Assembly: GCA_030812955.1 (NCBI GenBank)
Contig: JAUSTR010000003.1
Location: forward strand, 62,001 to 126,000
Origin: Bacillus alveayuensis
GTDB lineage: Bacteria > Bacillota > Bacilli > Bacillales > Aeribacillaceae
Direction: 5' to 3'
DNA length: 64,000 bases
The translations under genes were made by a program, and so were the position numbers. Below, one piece after another: positions 43,968 through 53,608 of the stretch (position 1 is its first letter; each line of letters starts with the position of its first letter). The notes under the pieces are model-generated. The model was given only the letters and a program-made list of their open reading frames with translations, was not told the DNA's origin and searched no databases.

Positions 43968-44462
43968 ATGATACATCTTGTTAAAAGTGGAGAAACATTT
44001 GCAGAAATAGCGATGAATTATCGCCTAAGTTTACAGTCATTATTGCAAGCGAATCCAACTATTCGTCCTGATCAGATTAAACCTGGACAGCCAGTCTATA
44101 TTCCAGGCCTGCCAAATCCTCAATCCATCCCATACAAAGTTGACGTATCCATACAAGAGAGAAAATTGCGTTTATATAAACATAACATACTCATCAAAAC
44201 ATATCCAATTGCAGTTGGAGCGATTTTGTCCCAAACCCCAGTTGGCCAATACGTTATTGTCAATCGTGCCCCAAATCCAGGTGGACCTTTTGGAGCGATG
44301 TGGCTAAGCTTATCCAAACTTCATTATGGAATACATGGAACGAATAATCCGTCTTCGATCGGAAAAGCCGTTTCAAAGGGCTGTATTCGCATGTTTAATC
44401 AAGATGTTTTAGAGCTTTCCTCTATGGTTCCTAATGGAACAGAAGTTTTCATTCATCCTTAA
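43968..44462 (+). CDS. ykuD: L,D-transpeptidase YkuD with LysM domain
   Basis: 164 residues, the exact size of B. subtilis YkuD. LysM domain at 1-50 ([20 protein letters not shown]...[11 protein letters not shown]) and YkuD domain with the catalytic motif [20 protein letters not shown] (His, Ser/Gly-Cys-Arg). It forms 3-3 cross-links in or is attached to spore/cell-wall peptidoglycan. Lacks a signal peptide, as in B. subtilis. AAAGGAGA precedes the ATG. Confidence 0.95.
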   Translation: MIHLVKSGETFAEIAMNYRLSLQSLLQANPTIRPDQIKPGQPVYIPGLPNPQSIPYKVDVSIQERKLRLYKHNILIKTYPIAVGAILSQTPVGQYVIVNRAPNPGGPFGAMWLSLSKLHYGIHGTNNPSSIGKAVSKGCIRMFNQDVLELSSMVPNGTEVFIHP

Positions 44463-44544
44463 CACAATCGATCGAATCTATGATATATTGTAAGAGGTTT
44501 AAAGTATTTTCACGAAAATTCATACGTTTAAGGGGCATTTTATA

Positions 44545-45822
44545 ATGGACATCTTTCAAAACCGCAATTTTGTTAAGCTTTTTTTTGCTGCACTTTCTTC
44601 ACAAATGGGGACAACCATTGGAAATATGGCCTTTGCTTTTTATTTGCTCGATCATTTTAGTGAGCAGCCTTATTATGCAACATTGGCCGAACTGATGTAT
44701 TCATTGCCAACGATTTTTGTCTTTTTTCTTGTTGGAGTTGTAGCAGATCGACTCGATCGAAAAAAAGTTGCTGAAAATTGTGATTGGATTCGTGCCATAT
44801 TAACCATTTTCTTTTTTTTCGCCTTGTTCACAAATTCTTTACCGCTTATGTTTCTTATTTTATTTTTGCGAAGCGCTGTGACAAAGTTCTTTTTCCCCGC
44901 TGAAACGAGTTTAGTACAAGGGATTTTGCGAAAAGATCAATTTGCCACAGCAGCTGGGCTTAACCAAATGCTATTTAGTATGTTTATGGTCTTTGGAGTA
45001 GGATTAGGTGCTCTAACGTATAACTGGATTGGCATCCATGGTGCGATATTCATTGATGCGGTCAGTTTTATCATATCAGCATTACTCATTCGTGCATGTA
45101 ACATTCCCCAAGCAGCACGACTACCAAATGGCCGTCCAAAGTGGAAAGATTTAAACATGAAATCAACACTCACTGATTTTAAAGTAGGGATTCAATATAT
45201 CATTCGCAACCGGCTGCTTTCATTGATTATTTTTGGATTTTTCGTGTTCGGCTTTATTCAAGGCAGCTTCGCTGTTTTACCAATCTTTACAATGAAATAT
45301 GAATTAGCTCCCGCTCATTATGAAGCTTATGCATCCTATTTTGCAATTAGTTTAGGTGTCGGACTTTTATTCGGAAGTGTCATTTCAACCTGGTTGGCCA
45401 ACAAAATGAATTCATATGTTCTATTTATTTTTCCAATTTTAATGACAAGTATTTTAGTGCTTTTATTAGGGTTAACAAGTAATGCTTGGACCTTTTTCAT
45501 TTTATCTTTTTTTATCGGAATGTGTATCGGCCCTGTTAATGTTGTCATCGGTGATTGGATGCCAAAAATTGTTCAGCCGAATTTTATGGGACGTGTAAGC
45601 GGCTGGATTGATCCAATTATGATGTTTTCTCAATCATTAACTCTTGGTTGCATTACTGTATTATTTCCGAAGGTCGTTTCAAATGTGGATCTGATTTATT
45701 ATGGGATAGCTGCGGTTATTTTAGCTGTTTTTATTTTTTATGCGGTACTACTACCGAAAAAAGAGGCAGAGGTGTACACTTTTTCTACGCAAAAGAACAA
45801 AGAAGTATATAAAGCGAATTAA
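44545..45822 (+). CDS. ykuC: MFS transporter YkuC
   Basis: 425 residues, twelve predicted helices, major-facilitator family of the macrolide/drug efflux (MefA-like, DHA3) type. Motif A appears as GVVADRLDRKKVAE, and FFPAETSLVQGILRKDQFATAAGLNQ is typical of this group. Located next to ykuD and ykyB as in B. subtilis, where its substrate is unknown. SD AAGGGGC. Confidence 0.9.
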   Translation: MDIFQNRNFVKLFFAALSSQMGTTIGNMAFAFYLLDHFSEQPYYATLAELMYSLPTIFVFFLVGVVADRLDRKKVAENCDWIRAILTIFFFFALFTNSLPLMFLILFLRSAVTKFFFPAETSLVQGILRKDQFATAAGLNQMLFSMFMVFGVGLGALTYNWIGIHGAIFIDAVSFIISALLIRACNIPQAARLPNGRPKWKDLNMKSTLTDFKVGIQYIIRNRLLSLIIFGFFVFGFIQGSFAVLPIFTMKYELAPAHYEAYASYFAISLGVGLLFGSVISTWLANKMNSYVLFIFPILMTSILVLLLGLTSNAWTFFILSFFIGMCIGPVNVVIGDWMPKIVQPNFMGRVSGWIDPIMMFSQSLTLGCITVLFPKVVSNVDLIYYGIAAVILAVFIFYAVLLPKKEAEVYTFSTQKNKEVYKAN

Positions 45823-46022
45823 CCTAAAACTTATTTTATGAAACGGTACAAGCTCTTCATAAACTGGATCTTTTTTAACAAACGATTTATTTTTTGCTGC
45901 GAACTTATACTAACTTAACATACGACAAATAAAAAGGATGTGTAATTTGGTTGCATTTTCTATTTATGAAAGTATAATTTACTTAAGAAACTATTAAAGA
46001 TATTATTAAAAGGAGAATAAAT

Positions 46023-46496
46023 ATGGACGATAGCAACCAATGTCATTCAAATGACGCAGCAGTTGATAAAATTGCCCGAGCCATTTATATTGTCAATCGC
46101 CACGCTAAAACGGCACCTAATCCGAAATTTCTTTATTCATTAAAAAAGAAAGCGCTGGAAAAACTATTGTCTGAAGGCAAAGCGAAGAAAATAGGACTTC
46201 ATTATTCGAACAACCCTAAATATAGTCAGCAGCAGTCTGACGTTCTCGTATATGCGGGACAATACTTTTTTCATATGCCCCCTACAAAAGAAGACTTCCA
46301 AAACCTTCCACATTTAGGTTCCTTAAATGAAACGTATCGAAATCCGAAAGTGAAAATGTCTTTATCAAAAGCAAAAGCAATTTTACAGCAATATGTTGGG
46401 TATCATGAACCGAATCACATGAAAAAAAGGAAGCATCGAAATAAACGTACATATCAAAAACCGGTTTTTAAACGTCTAGGTGAACGTTATTTTTAG
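46023..46496 (+). CDS. ykyB: YkyB-like protein
   Basis: 157 residues, basic. Begins with an acidic lead then AVDKIARAIYIVNRHAKTAPNPKFLYSLKKKALEKLL, the conserved region of the Bacillus-specific YkyB family, and ends in a Lys/Arg-rich tail (MKKRKHRNKRTYQK). Function unknown. AAAAGGAG 8 nt before the ATG. Its stop overlaps the end of a minus-strand gene fragment. Confidence 0.88.
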   Translation: MDDSNQCHSNDAAVDKIARAIYIVNRHAKTAPNPKFLYSLKKKALEKLLSEGKAKKIGLHYSNNPKYSQQQSDVLVYAGQYFFHMPPTKEDFQNLPHLGSLNETYRNPKVKMSLSKAKAILQQYVGYHEPNHMKKRKHRNKRTYQKPVFKRLGERYF

Positions 46497-46669
46497 TCAA
46501 GAAGCAGCTTTTTTTCATTCAAATCATTCAAACGAAATACTTTCTCGTCGATAAGTGGTGGATAAGTCATGTAGAAGTGTTCTAGTCCAAACTTTCGCAG
46601 CTGTTCAATTAAAAATAGTTCCGTAGCTCGATAAGCACACTTTGAACGGATTTTAAGATATTGATATTG
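46493..46669 (-). pseudogene. Unidentified gene fragment, antisense end of the ykyB-cheV gap
   Basis: The minus-strand frame is open for 59 codons without a start and encodes a protein-like segment (AYRATELFLIEQLRKFGLEH, FYMTYPPLIDEKVFRLNDL). A TGA precedes it. Amino-acid composition looks like real coding sequence, but I cannot name the family. It could be the 3' end of a lost gene. Confidence 0.35.
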
Positions 46670-46730
46670 TCAAATCATTCCTATATAAACAGTTTGAAAA
46701 AGATTCTATATATTTAAGCTTTGTCAATAA

Positions 46731-46773
46731 AAAATGGACTTGAAGCATTTTGTAAATGCTTCAAGTCCATTTT
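46731..46773. terminator. Terminator after cheV
   Basis: A 20-bp perfect stem, AAAATGGACTTGAAGCATTT with its complement around TGT, flanked by A and T runs, so active in both directions. Confidence 0.9.
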
Positions 46774-47685
46774 TTATTCTGTATCAAATAATAATTCATC
46801 TATTTTTTCAACGAGAATGTGAATTTCCGGTTTACTAACTTGGGCATCTACCCCTACCTGTTGTCCTTTATGCTTTAAATCATCTGTAATTAAGGATGAG
46901 AAAACGATAACTGGTATACTTTCCCATTCTGGAGTTTCTTTTATTCGTTTTGTTAAATGGAGTCCGTCCATCTGTGGCATTTCAATATCTGTAATAATTA
47001 AATCAACTTCTTCTGCTGCTTCCTTTCCTTGGTCTTTAAGTCCATTCAAATAATCAATCACCTCTTGGCCATTCTCAAAGAATTCGATTTGTTTAAACCC
47101 AGCTTCTGTTAAAGTTTCTCGAAGTAAACGTCTTAATAATGGGGAATCTTCGGCCGCAATGAGTTTTTTATCAGAACGTGCATCTTTCACATCATGTTTT
47201 AGTTTTTCCTTTTGAATGGCTGATTCTGGATGAATGTCAATGACAATTCGTTCAAAGTCAAGAAGTAAAATCATTTCATCATGCATTTTCACAACACCGG
47301 TAATTTGTGTTTCCATTCCTTGATACATGTCAGAAGGCTTTTCAATTTGCGACCATGACACACGGTGAATTTGCGTAACAGCATGAACGCGAAAAACGAC
47401 TTTCAGTTTATTAAACTCTGTAACAATGAGCTTATCTTTTTCTGTTCTTTCCATTTCATCATAACCAAGAGCGCGAGCGACATTGACGACAGGCAAAACT
47501 TCACCTCGCAGTTCAATTATGCCTTCAACAAAAGGATGAGCATGAGGCACTTTTGTTACGGGTAATGGTTGAATGATCTCCTTTACTTTCATAACATTTA
47601 TTCCAAACTTGTTATTCCCAACAATAAATTCCACAATTTCTAATTCGTTTGTACCGCTCTCAAGTAAAATATCGTTTCGAACCAT
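46774..47685 (-). CDS. cheV: Chemotaxis coupling/adaptation protein CheV
   Basis: 303 residues, equal to B. subtilis CheV. N-terminal CheW domain (LEIVEFIVGNNKFGINVMKVKEI, FVEGIIELRGEVLPVVNVA) and C-terminal receiver (AAEDSPLLRRLL, phosphoacceptor in LIITDIEMPQMDG, Lys in AQVSKPE). It couples receptors to CheA and adapts when phosphorylated. A sigma-D promoter with exact 15-nt spacing lies 36-62 bp upstream. Confidence 0.95.
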   Translation of the reverse strand: MVRNDILLESGTNELEIVEFIVGNNKFGINVMKVKEIIQPLPVTKVPHAHPFVEGIIELRGEVLPVVNVARALGYDEMERTEKDKLIVTEFNKLKVVFRVHAVTQIHRVSWSQIEKPSDMYQGMETQITGVVKMHDEMILLLDFERIVIDIHPESAIQKEKLKHDVKDARSDKKLIAAEDSPLLRRLLRETLTEAGFKQIEFFENGQEVIDYLNGLKDQGKEAAEEVDLIITDIEMPQMDGLHLTKRIKETPEWESIPVIVFSSLITDDLKHKGQQVGVDAQVSKPEIHILVEKIDELLFDTE

Positions 47686-47720
47686 TTTCCTCTTCCTTCC
47701 CTCACCATTCTTCTTTTATT

Positions 47721-47747
47721 ATATCGGATTTTTGTCGACTCTTTTTA
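47721..47747 (-). promoter_or_regulatory. Sigma-D promoter of cheV
   Basis: Minus strand: TAAA (47744-47747), 15 nt, TCCGATAT (47721-47728), matching TAAA-N15-GCCGATAT with one mismatch. Confidence 0.8.
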
Positions 47748-47784
47748 ATAGTTAAAAAACTTTATCATGGATCCAATTATTTTT

Positions 47785-47813
47785 TTGCAAGTAGATGTCA
47801 GACTTGTTATAAT
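47785..47813 (+). promoter_or_regulatory. Sigma-A promoter of the purine permease gene
   Basis: TTGCAA (47785-47790), 17 nt, TATAAT (47808-47813), about 60 bp before the GTG start. The ~60-nt leader shows no purine riboswitch. Confidence 0.7.
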
Positions 47814-47881
47814 GCTTTTTGTGATTCATTTTTTGAATTCACGGGTTGGGTGGAGGGTAATTCAACAAGGAAGGACGAATC

Positions 47882-49159
47882 GTGAAAAAGTGGTTTCAAC
47901 TTGAAGAAAGACAGACGACTATTCAGAAAGAATTACTTGCTGGGACTGTAGCATTTTTTACGGTCGTCTACATTGTAGCTGTCAATGCATCCATTTTAGC
48001 TGATGCAGGAATACCGATTGAAGCAGGTATTTTAGCAACGGTGTTTAGTGCTGTTATCGGTTGCTTACTTATGGCATTCATGGCCAATACGCCTATAATC
48101 GTTGTACCTGGAATGGGTGTAAATGCTTTATTTTCGTATACGATTTGCGAATCAATGGGACTTACTTGGCAGGAAGGCTTAGCTGTTGTATTTGTTTCAG
48201 GTATCCTCTTTATTGTCATTTCATTTACGAGATTAGCTAAGATCATTTCAAATGCCATACCTAATTCTCTTAAGCACGCTATAACTGCTGGGATCGGTAT
48301 TTTCTTAACGTTTATTGGGCTGCAAAAGGGTGGAATTGTTGTAGCGAATGAAGTCACTTTTGTTTCATTAGGTCATTTAACAGAAGCACACGTGATGGCA
48401 ACAATGCTTACGTTGCTTATGACCGCCCTTTTATTTGCAAAAAAGGTGCCAGGAAACTTTCTATTGAGCATCATATTTGGGGTGATCATTGCAAGCTTTT
48501 TTGGACTTATTGAATGGAAAGAGTCACAAACGAGCTTATCATGGTCAGAATATGCACATGTGTTGATGGCTTTATCATTTGAACGCATCACACATATCAT
48601 CTTTTGGACCGCCACCTTTTCGTTAACGATGGTGATTGTTTTTGAAAATATCGGACTTATTCAAGGTCATACTGAGTTGATTAACCAAAATGAAAGTTAT
48701 CAAAAGTCACTTCAAGCTAATGCAATTTCCGCTCTTACTTGCGGCCTATTAGGATCTAGCCCGACAGTTGCAACGGCGGAAACAGCTGCTGCTATCTCTT
48801 CAGGTGGAAGAACGGGATTAACGGCAATGACAACCGCCATGTTGTTTATTGTTTCATTGCCTTTATTACCATATATAAAACTTATTCCAGATAGTGCGAT
48901 TTCTCCAATTTTGATCGTCATTGGCGCTTTAATGATGCAAAGTATACAGCATATCAATTTAAAAGATTTTTCAGAAAGCTTCCCAGCCTTTTTGATCATC
49001 GCTCTCATCCCACTAACCTATAGTATTGTTGATGGGATGGCCTTTGGGTTTATCGCATACCCGATCTTAAAATTGTTCATGAAGCGTGGGAAAGAAATTG
49101 CGTTACCGTTATATATAATCGCATTTTTATTTCTCATCAACTTTATTTTTCATTCATAA
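47882..49159 (+). CDS. NCS2 (AzgA-like) purine base permease
   Basis: 425 residues with about 12-13 helices. AzgA/PbuG-type landmarks: LAGTVAFFTVVYIVAVNASILADAG in helix 1 (shown as TVAFFTVVYIVAVN), VPGMGVNALFSYTI, NSLKHAITAGIGIFLTFIGLQ (NSLKHAITAGIGIF) and SSPTVATAETAAAISSGGRTG. It imports hypoxanthine, guanine or adenine by proton symport; PbuG versus PbuO cannot be separated by eye. Start GTG 47882 with AAGGAAGGA. Unlike B. subtilis pbuG it has no visible purine riboswitch. Confidence 0.85.
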   Translation: MKKWFQLEERQTTIQKELLAGTVAFFTVVYIVAVNASILADAGIPIEAGILATVFSAVIGCLLMAFMANTPIIVVPGMGVNALFSYTICESMGLTWQEGLAVVFVSGILFIVISFTRLAKIISNAIPNSLKHAITAGIGIFLTFIGLQKGGIVVANEVTFVSLGHLTEAHVMATMLTLLMTALLFAKKVPGNFLLSIIFGVIIASFFGLIEWKESQTSLSWSEYAHVLMALSFERITHIIFWTATFSLTMVIVFENIGLIQGHTELINQNESYQKSLQANAISALTCGLLGSSPTVATAETAAAISSGGRTGLTAMTTAMLFIVSLPLLPYIKLIPDSAISPILIVIGALMMQSIQHINLKDFSESFPAFLIIALIPLTYSIVDGMAFGFIAYPILKLFMKRGKEIALPLYIIAFLFLINFIFHS

Positions 49160-49161
49160 TC

Positions 49162-49194
49162 GTCTGAGGCTGTCAGTTTGACAGCCTCTCAGAC
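49162..49194 (+). terminator. Terminator after the purine permease gene
   Basis: GTCTGAGGCTGTC pairs with GACAGCCTCTCAGAC (2-nt bulge) around AGTTT. There is no strong T-run. Confidence 0.6.
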
Positions 49195-49259
49195 TGTTGA
49201 CAAACGCTATACTTTGTTACTTCGCCCTCTTCAAAGACTTGATCAATGTTACCCTTCAT

Positions 49260-49370
49260 TTATTTGTCTATTTTTTCTATTTTTATCGATGGAAGAATCG
49301 CTTGATACGCCATCTCTACCGCCGTTTTTGCTGTGTCTCCCAAATAATCATTCCACAGTTCTTCGCTCAT
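49260..49370 (-). CDS. Possible 36-residue small protein
   Basis: ATG 49370 follows AAGGATG at 8 nt and opens a 36-codon frame (MSEELWNDYLGDTAKTAVEM...KIEKIDK), an amphipathic helical peptide. It begins 31 bp after the stop of the truncated corA gene on the same strand. Not recognised; supported by SD and composition only. Confidence 0.45.
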   Translation of the reverse strand: MSEELWNDYLGDTAKTAVEMAYQAILPSIKIEKIDK

Positions 49371-49400
49371 CTAAGTAACATCCTTAAAAAGCTACCTCTT

Positions 49401-49799
49401 TCACCTTTGAATCGGACCTTCTTGAAAGGTCGGGTCTTTTATAACGCGATGCCAAATAATATTTAAATCGCGAATCGCTTGTTTATGATAGGTAACAATA
49501 AAATGTTTATTAATAAATATATCCAATTCTTCTGGTTCAAGTGTTTGTTGATGAATAGCATGTAGAACAACAAACATATATGTATCATAAAAATCTAATT
49601 TTGGTCTATGCACATTTTCCATACAATCCTCAATGGATAATGGATGAAAATGGAAAAAACGGTGCAAAACTTTCGTTTCTTCTTCAGTAGGTTTATGAAA
49701 ATCAACCCAGTACCAAGCCATGTTTGGATTTTTTAATTCTTGCAGCGAAATATCATATTTTACAGAGCCATCCTGAAAAATTGCACATGTGCGTATCAT
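49401..49799 (-). pseudogene. Truncated CorA-family Mg2+ transporter (N-terminal domain only)
   Basis: 132 codons match the cytoplasmic N-terminal domain of CorA proteins (WVDFHKPTEEETKVLHRFF, HPLSIEDCMENVHRPKLD, YMFVVLHAI, FIVTYHKQAIRDLN). A stop follows at ...TFQEGPIQR; the long stalk helix, both membrane helices and the GMN motif are missing (full length is ~310-320), and the downstream DNA does not encode them in any frame I examined. It cannot form a channel. Start ATG 49799 or 49802, weak SD. Confidence 0.75.
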
Positions 49800-49940
49800 C
49801 ATGACCACACTTTCTACACTTTATTATTTATTTTTCTTTTTCCCTAATTTTTCTCCTTTCAAACGAAAATGATCGTCATTGAGGAAATAACAGTGATAAA
49901 ATAAAAGCATTAGAAAAAATGAGAGATAAGGTGATCACAG

Positions 49941-51101
49941 GTGGAGCATTTAATCAATCAAAACGTACGCAACATTACGATTTCAGGAATTCGACAATTC
50001 TTTCATTTAGTCCAGCAATTTGATGACATCATTTCGCTGACAATTGGACAGCCAGATTTCCCGACTCCAGACCATGTGAAAGAGTCTGCGAAAAAAGGGA
50101 TTGATGAAGATTTTACAACATATACTCATAATGCTGGATTTTTTGAATTAAGGGAAGCAGCTTGTCAATTTGTACATAAAAAATATCAATTAGAGTATGA
50201 TCCACATGATGAAGTAATTGTCACAATTGGGGCTAGTCAAGCAATTGATATTACGTTGAGAACGATTTTAGAGCCAGGAGTTGAGGTCCTTCTACCTGGT
50301 CCAGTTTATCCAGGCTATGAACCGATAATTCGACTCTGTGGAGGACAACCCGTTCACATTGATACGACGAATAATGGGTTTAAATTGACAGCTTCTTTAA
50401 TCGAACGACACTTAACAAATAAAACACGCTGTATTATTTTACCTTATCCTTCAAATCCAACTGGAGTTTCTCTTACTGAGGATGAGTTGAAGGAAATTGC
50501 CAATTTGATTCGAGGAAAAAACATTTTTATATTATCTGATGAAATTTATAGTGAATTGACGTATTCGCAAAAGCATACATCGATCGGTCAATTTTTAAGA
50601 GAACAAACCATTGTCATTAATGGACTTTCTAAATCCCACAGCATGACAGGTTGGCGAATCGGATTTCTTTTCGCTCCAAAAACGTTAGCCAAACATATTT
50701 TAAAAGTGCATCAGTATAATGTTTCCTGCGCATCATCCATTTCACAAAAAGCAGCTTATGAAGCGTTAACAGCTGGGGAAAATGATGCTGAAAAGATGGC
50801 CGTTGAGTATAAAAAAAGATTACATTACGTTTATGACCGATTGCATCATTTAGGAATACAAGTTATCAAACCAGATGGGGCTTTTTATTTATTTCCGTCT
50901 ATTCACCAATTCCAGCAATCGTCATTTGATTTTGCCCTAGAATTAGCGAGAGAGGCTCGCGTTGCAGTAGTACCAGGAAGCGCCTTCTCTCCTTATGGGG
51001 AAGGGTTTATTCGTCTATCATATGCTTATTCATTTGAACAATTGGAGGAAGCTTTAAATCGATTGGAAACGTATATTAGCAAAAAACGAAAGCTCATTTG
51101 A
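49941..51101 (+). CDS. patA: Aminotransferase A (PLP-dependent)
   Basis: 386 residues, fold type I aminotransferase of the aspartate/aromatic family, matching B. subtilis PatA, which acts on N-acetyl-LL-DAP/aromatic substrates. Seen: NAGFFELREAA, PGPVYPGYEP, PYPSNPTGV, ILSDEIYSEL and the PLP lysine in GLSKSHSMTGWRIG. Start GTG 49941 with AAGGTGATC. patA lies between cheV and kinA as in B. subtilis, and could supply the transaminase step between DapH and DapL. Confidence 0.92.
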   Translation: MEHLINQNVRNITISGIRQFFHLVQQFDDIISLTIGQPDFPTPDHVKESAKKGIDEDFTTYTHNAGFFELREAACQFVHKKYQLEYDPHDEVIVTIGASQAIDITLRTILEPGVEVLLPGPVYPGYEPIIRLCGGQPVHIDTTNNGFKLTASLIERHLTNKTRCIILPYPSNPTGVSLTEDELKEIANLIRGKNIFILSDEIYSELTYSQKHTSIGQFLREQTIVINGLSKSHSMTGWRIGFLFAPKTLAKHILKVHQYNVSCASSISQKAAYEALTAGENDAEKMAVEYKKRLHYVYDRLHHLGIQVIKPDGAFYLFPSIHQFQQSSFDFALELAREARVAVVPGSAFSPYGEGFIRLSYAYSFEQLEEALNRLETYISKKRKLI

Positions 51102-51140
51102 AACCACTAGTTAAAAACATTTAATCACGCATTCCTTCAT

Positions 51141-51164
51141 AACGGTGAGGGAAACCTCACCGTT
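51141..51164. terminator. Bidirectional terminator between patA and kinA
   Basis: AACGGTGAGG pairs with CCTCACCGTT around GAAA; the plus strand continues with TGATTTTTTTT. It touches the kinA stop codon. Confidence 0.85.
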
Positions 51165-53008
51165 TAACTTGATTTTTTTTCTTCCTTTTCCTCATTCATT
51201 TCGAATGGAAGTTTGATCGTAAAAATCGTTCCTTTTTCTTTTTCACTTTTTACCTCAATCGTACCTTGGTGGTTTTCGATAATTTTATAAGTAATCATGA
51301 GACCTAAACCTGTTCCTTTTTCTTTCGTTGTGACAAACGGTTGACCTATTTTTTTCAAAATCTCTTCTGGAATTCCTTCGCCATTATCTTCTATGATGAT
51401 CGTTACACCATCTGATTCTGTTTTCGTTGTAATGGAGATGACTCCACCTTTTGGCATCGCTTCAATCGCATTTTTAATTAAATTAATAAATACTTGTTTT
51501 AATTGATTTTGATCACAATACACATGCTCACATTCACTGTATAAATGTTTTTCAATCAAGACATTATTTAAATGTGCTTCTGTTTCTAATAGTAAAATGA
51601 CTTCTGTTAAGGCATTATGAATATTTTCTTTCTTAAACATAGATTGTTGTGGTTTTGCTAACATTAATAGTTCACTTAAAATAATTTCCATTCGATTCAA
51701 TTCAGAAAAAACAATCTCTAAATATTGACTGTTTTCATTTTTTTCAGACTTCATTAATTGTAAAAACCCTTTTATGGCCGTTAATGGATTTCGAATTTCG
51801 TGAGCAATACCAGCTGCTAACTGCCCTACTAATGAGAGCTTTTCTGATTGCAGCATCATCTCTTCTGTTTTTTTTCTTTCAGTTAAATCACGTAAAATAA
51901 TTTGTACAGCTGGATCGTCAAAATATGTTGTTGGAATGCACACCATCTCCGTAAAAACTATTTGTTTTGTACTAGAAATCCAGTTTTGTCTTGTGACGAC
52001 CACTTCTGTTTGTCCGTTCATAACTTGATTCAATTTCTCTTTCACTTTTTGATGGTATTCATGGTTTAAAAAAGAATAAATATTTTTTCCGATTACATCT
52101 GTATAATCAGATGCTCCAAATAGCTTTATTCCGGATTCATTCATAAAAACCCATTTATCCTTATGGATGACTGCAATCGTATCTATTGAGTTTTGGATGA
52201 GTCGTTGATATCTTTCACGGCTTTTTTGTAAATAAGTATGGAACTTCTTTTGCGAAGAAAGATCATTTAAAATGACAAGCTCAGCATTTCTCCCTTTATA
52301 TGTAACGAAAGATGTACGAATTTCTACATCAATTATTTCTCCATCCAATCTTTTCCACGCTTGTTCACTAAATCCGACAGTCAAACCGTTATGTAATTGA
52401 TGAATTCTCTTTTTAAACATAACGTGATGTTGGGGATGAACAAATTGAAAAATATTTTTTTCATGAACATCTTCGAGACTTTTTGCCCCTAATAAATTCA
52501 AACATGCGACATTAGCATATTGAATAAATCCCTCAACTAAGATCAATAGAGGACAAGGCATATGTTCAACCAATTGCGCTGCATCATTAAGATCTTTACA
52601 ACTCTCAATTGACAAAGGGCTGGATGTTGTATTCCATGTTTCCGTATTTAGCAATGAAGCTTCCGATTGATGAGAATGAAATTTTACTACGACTTCTCTT
52701 TCATTTTCTTTTAAACTGTTATGAATAAAATCAATTTTCACTTCGAGCCATGTATATGAGCCATTTTTATGTCGAAAACGAAACGTACATGGATAAATTA
52801 AATGATCATTGTAAAAATAACTTTCCAATAAAAATAAATCATCAGTATGTATAAAATCTTGCAATTTATTTCCAATTAATTCCTCTTGTCTATATCCTAA
52901 ATATTCTACACAATTGGAAGATATATAACGGATGCAACCTTCCGAAGAAAGTACAGAATATAGTTCAACCGTGTCATTAATCATTTCTATAATAATATTT
53001 TGGTTCAT
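51164..53008 (-). CDS. kinA: Sporulation sensor histidine kinase KinA
   Basis: 614 residues, cytoplasmic, no membrane segment. Three PAS domains (about 5-115, 135-250, 262-375) precede HisKA with phosphoacceptor His in GIAHEIRNPLTAIKGFLQLM (~residue 404) and HATPase (NLIKNAIEAMPKGG, DNGEGIPEEI, GTGLGLMITYKI). This matches the B. subtilis KinA plan; KinA feeds phosphate to Spo0F at sporulation onset. Context patA-kinA is conserved. ATG 53008 follows GGGGAGGG; TTG 53011 also possible. No clear sigma-H promoter was identified. Confidence 0.88.
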   Translation of the reverse strand: MNQNIIIEMINDTVELYSVLSSEGCIRYISSNCVEYLGYRQEELIGNKLQDFIHTDDLFLLESYFYNDHLIYPCTFRFRHKNGSYTWLEVKIDFIHNSLKENEREVVVKFHSHQSEASLLNTETWNTTSSPLSIESCKDLNDAAQLVEHMPCPLLILVEGFIQYANVACLNLLGAKSLEDVHEKNIFQFVHPQHHVMFKKRIHQLHNGLTVGFSEQAWKRLDGEIIDVEIRTSFVTYKGRNAELVILNDLSSQKKFHTYLQKSRERYQRLIQNSIDTIAVIHKDKWVFMNESGIKLFGASDYTDVIGKNIYSFLNHEYHQKVKEKLNQVMNGQTEVVVTRQNWISSTKQIVFTEMVCIPTTYFDDPAVQIILRDLTERKKTEEMMLQSEKLSLVGQLAAGIAHEIRNPLTAIKGFLQLMKSEKNENSQYLEIVFSELNRMEIILSELLMLAKPQQSMFKKENIHNALTEVILLLETEAHLNNVLIEKHLYSECEHVYCDQNQLKQVFINLIKNAIEAMPKGGVISITTKTESDGVTIIIEDNGEGIPEEILKKIGQPFVTTKEKGTGLGLMITYKIIENHQGTIEVKSEKEKGTIFTIKLPFEMNEEKEEKKSS

Positions 53009-53400
53009 CAAGTTAAATCCCTCCCCTTCTTTTAAAGCAAAGGAATAACACTCCCCAAATATCCAAATATTATTTTAGTAGAATTTTTAAAATCTAACAA
53101 AAACATTCTGTTAGTTTAGGTCCATTGGATGATAAAATTTTCCGTCAATTCACATATGTAAAAGTGATATAATCCTATTGATGTGAAAATATGTTAACGA
53201 TTCCCTCCCTTCCAACAAGTTACTACTAAAAGTAGACATCCCGTTCAAATCTGATTCATCCCTCACTTTCATTATGTTTTCATCATGGAAAATATTCATC
53301 ATTTAATTTTCATGAACATTACATACTTATTTCCGTTCGCTCTTTCCATTTAAAATTCCTGCTCATTTGCACCTTATGGATGATTTAGCTAATTATTTTT

Positions 53401-53523
53401 GGCTGTTTTCGAAAACTTTGCTGCTTTTTGACTCACGCTATAGCGTGACATAGAAAGCGATGCGCTTTCCTGAAAGTCGAAAAGCTATAGTATAGTATAG
53501 CAACAATCTTTTAGAAAAGACCC
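53401..53523 (-). mobile_element. Family A element, copy A7 (inverted, internally deleted)
   Basis: 123 bp, reading GGCTGTTTTCGAAAACTTTG at the left and CTTTTAGAAAAGACCC at the right, flanked by perfect 8-bp duplications TTATTTTT (53393-53400, 53524-53531). It retains the TCACGCTATAGCGTGA arm and the GAAAGCG/CGCTTTC arm but lacks the CGAACAAA arm. The 53009-53400 stretch upstream of kinA otherwise shows no feature I can support. Confidence 0.88.
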
Positions 53524-53608
53524 TTATTTTTCAAATGAAAAAGTAACAGTCAAAATGAAAAAACTAACTGCTACTTTGCAAGGCTCCTTTTCTTTGTCAA
53601 AACATCCT

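Noticed and set aside
47814..47881. Purine riboswitch before the purine permease
   Set aside because: The leader after the promoter is only about 60 nt and shows no three-way junction or the conserved loop sequences.
53012..53200. Sigma-H promoter for kinA
   Set aside because: No AGGAWWT/GAAT pair at correct spacing could be found by eye, although B. subtilis kinA has one.
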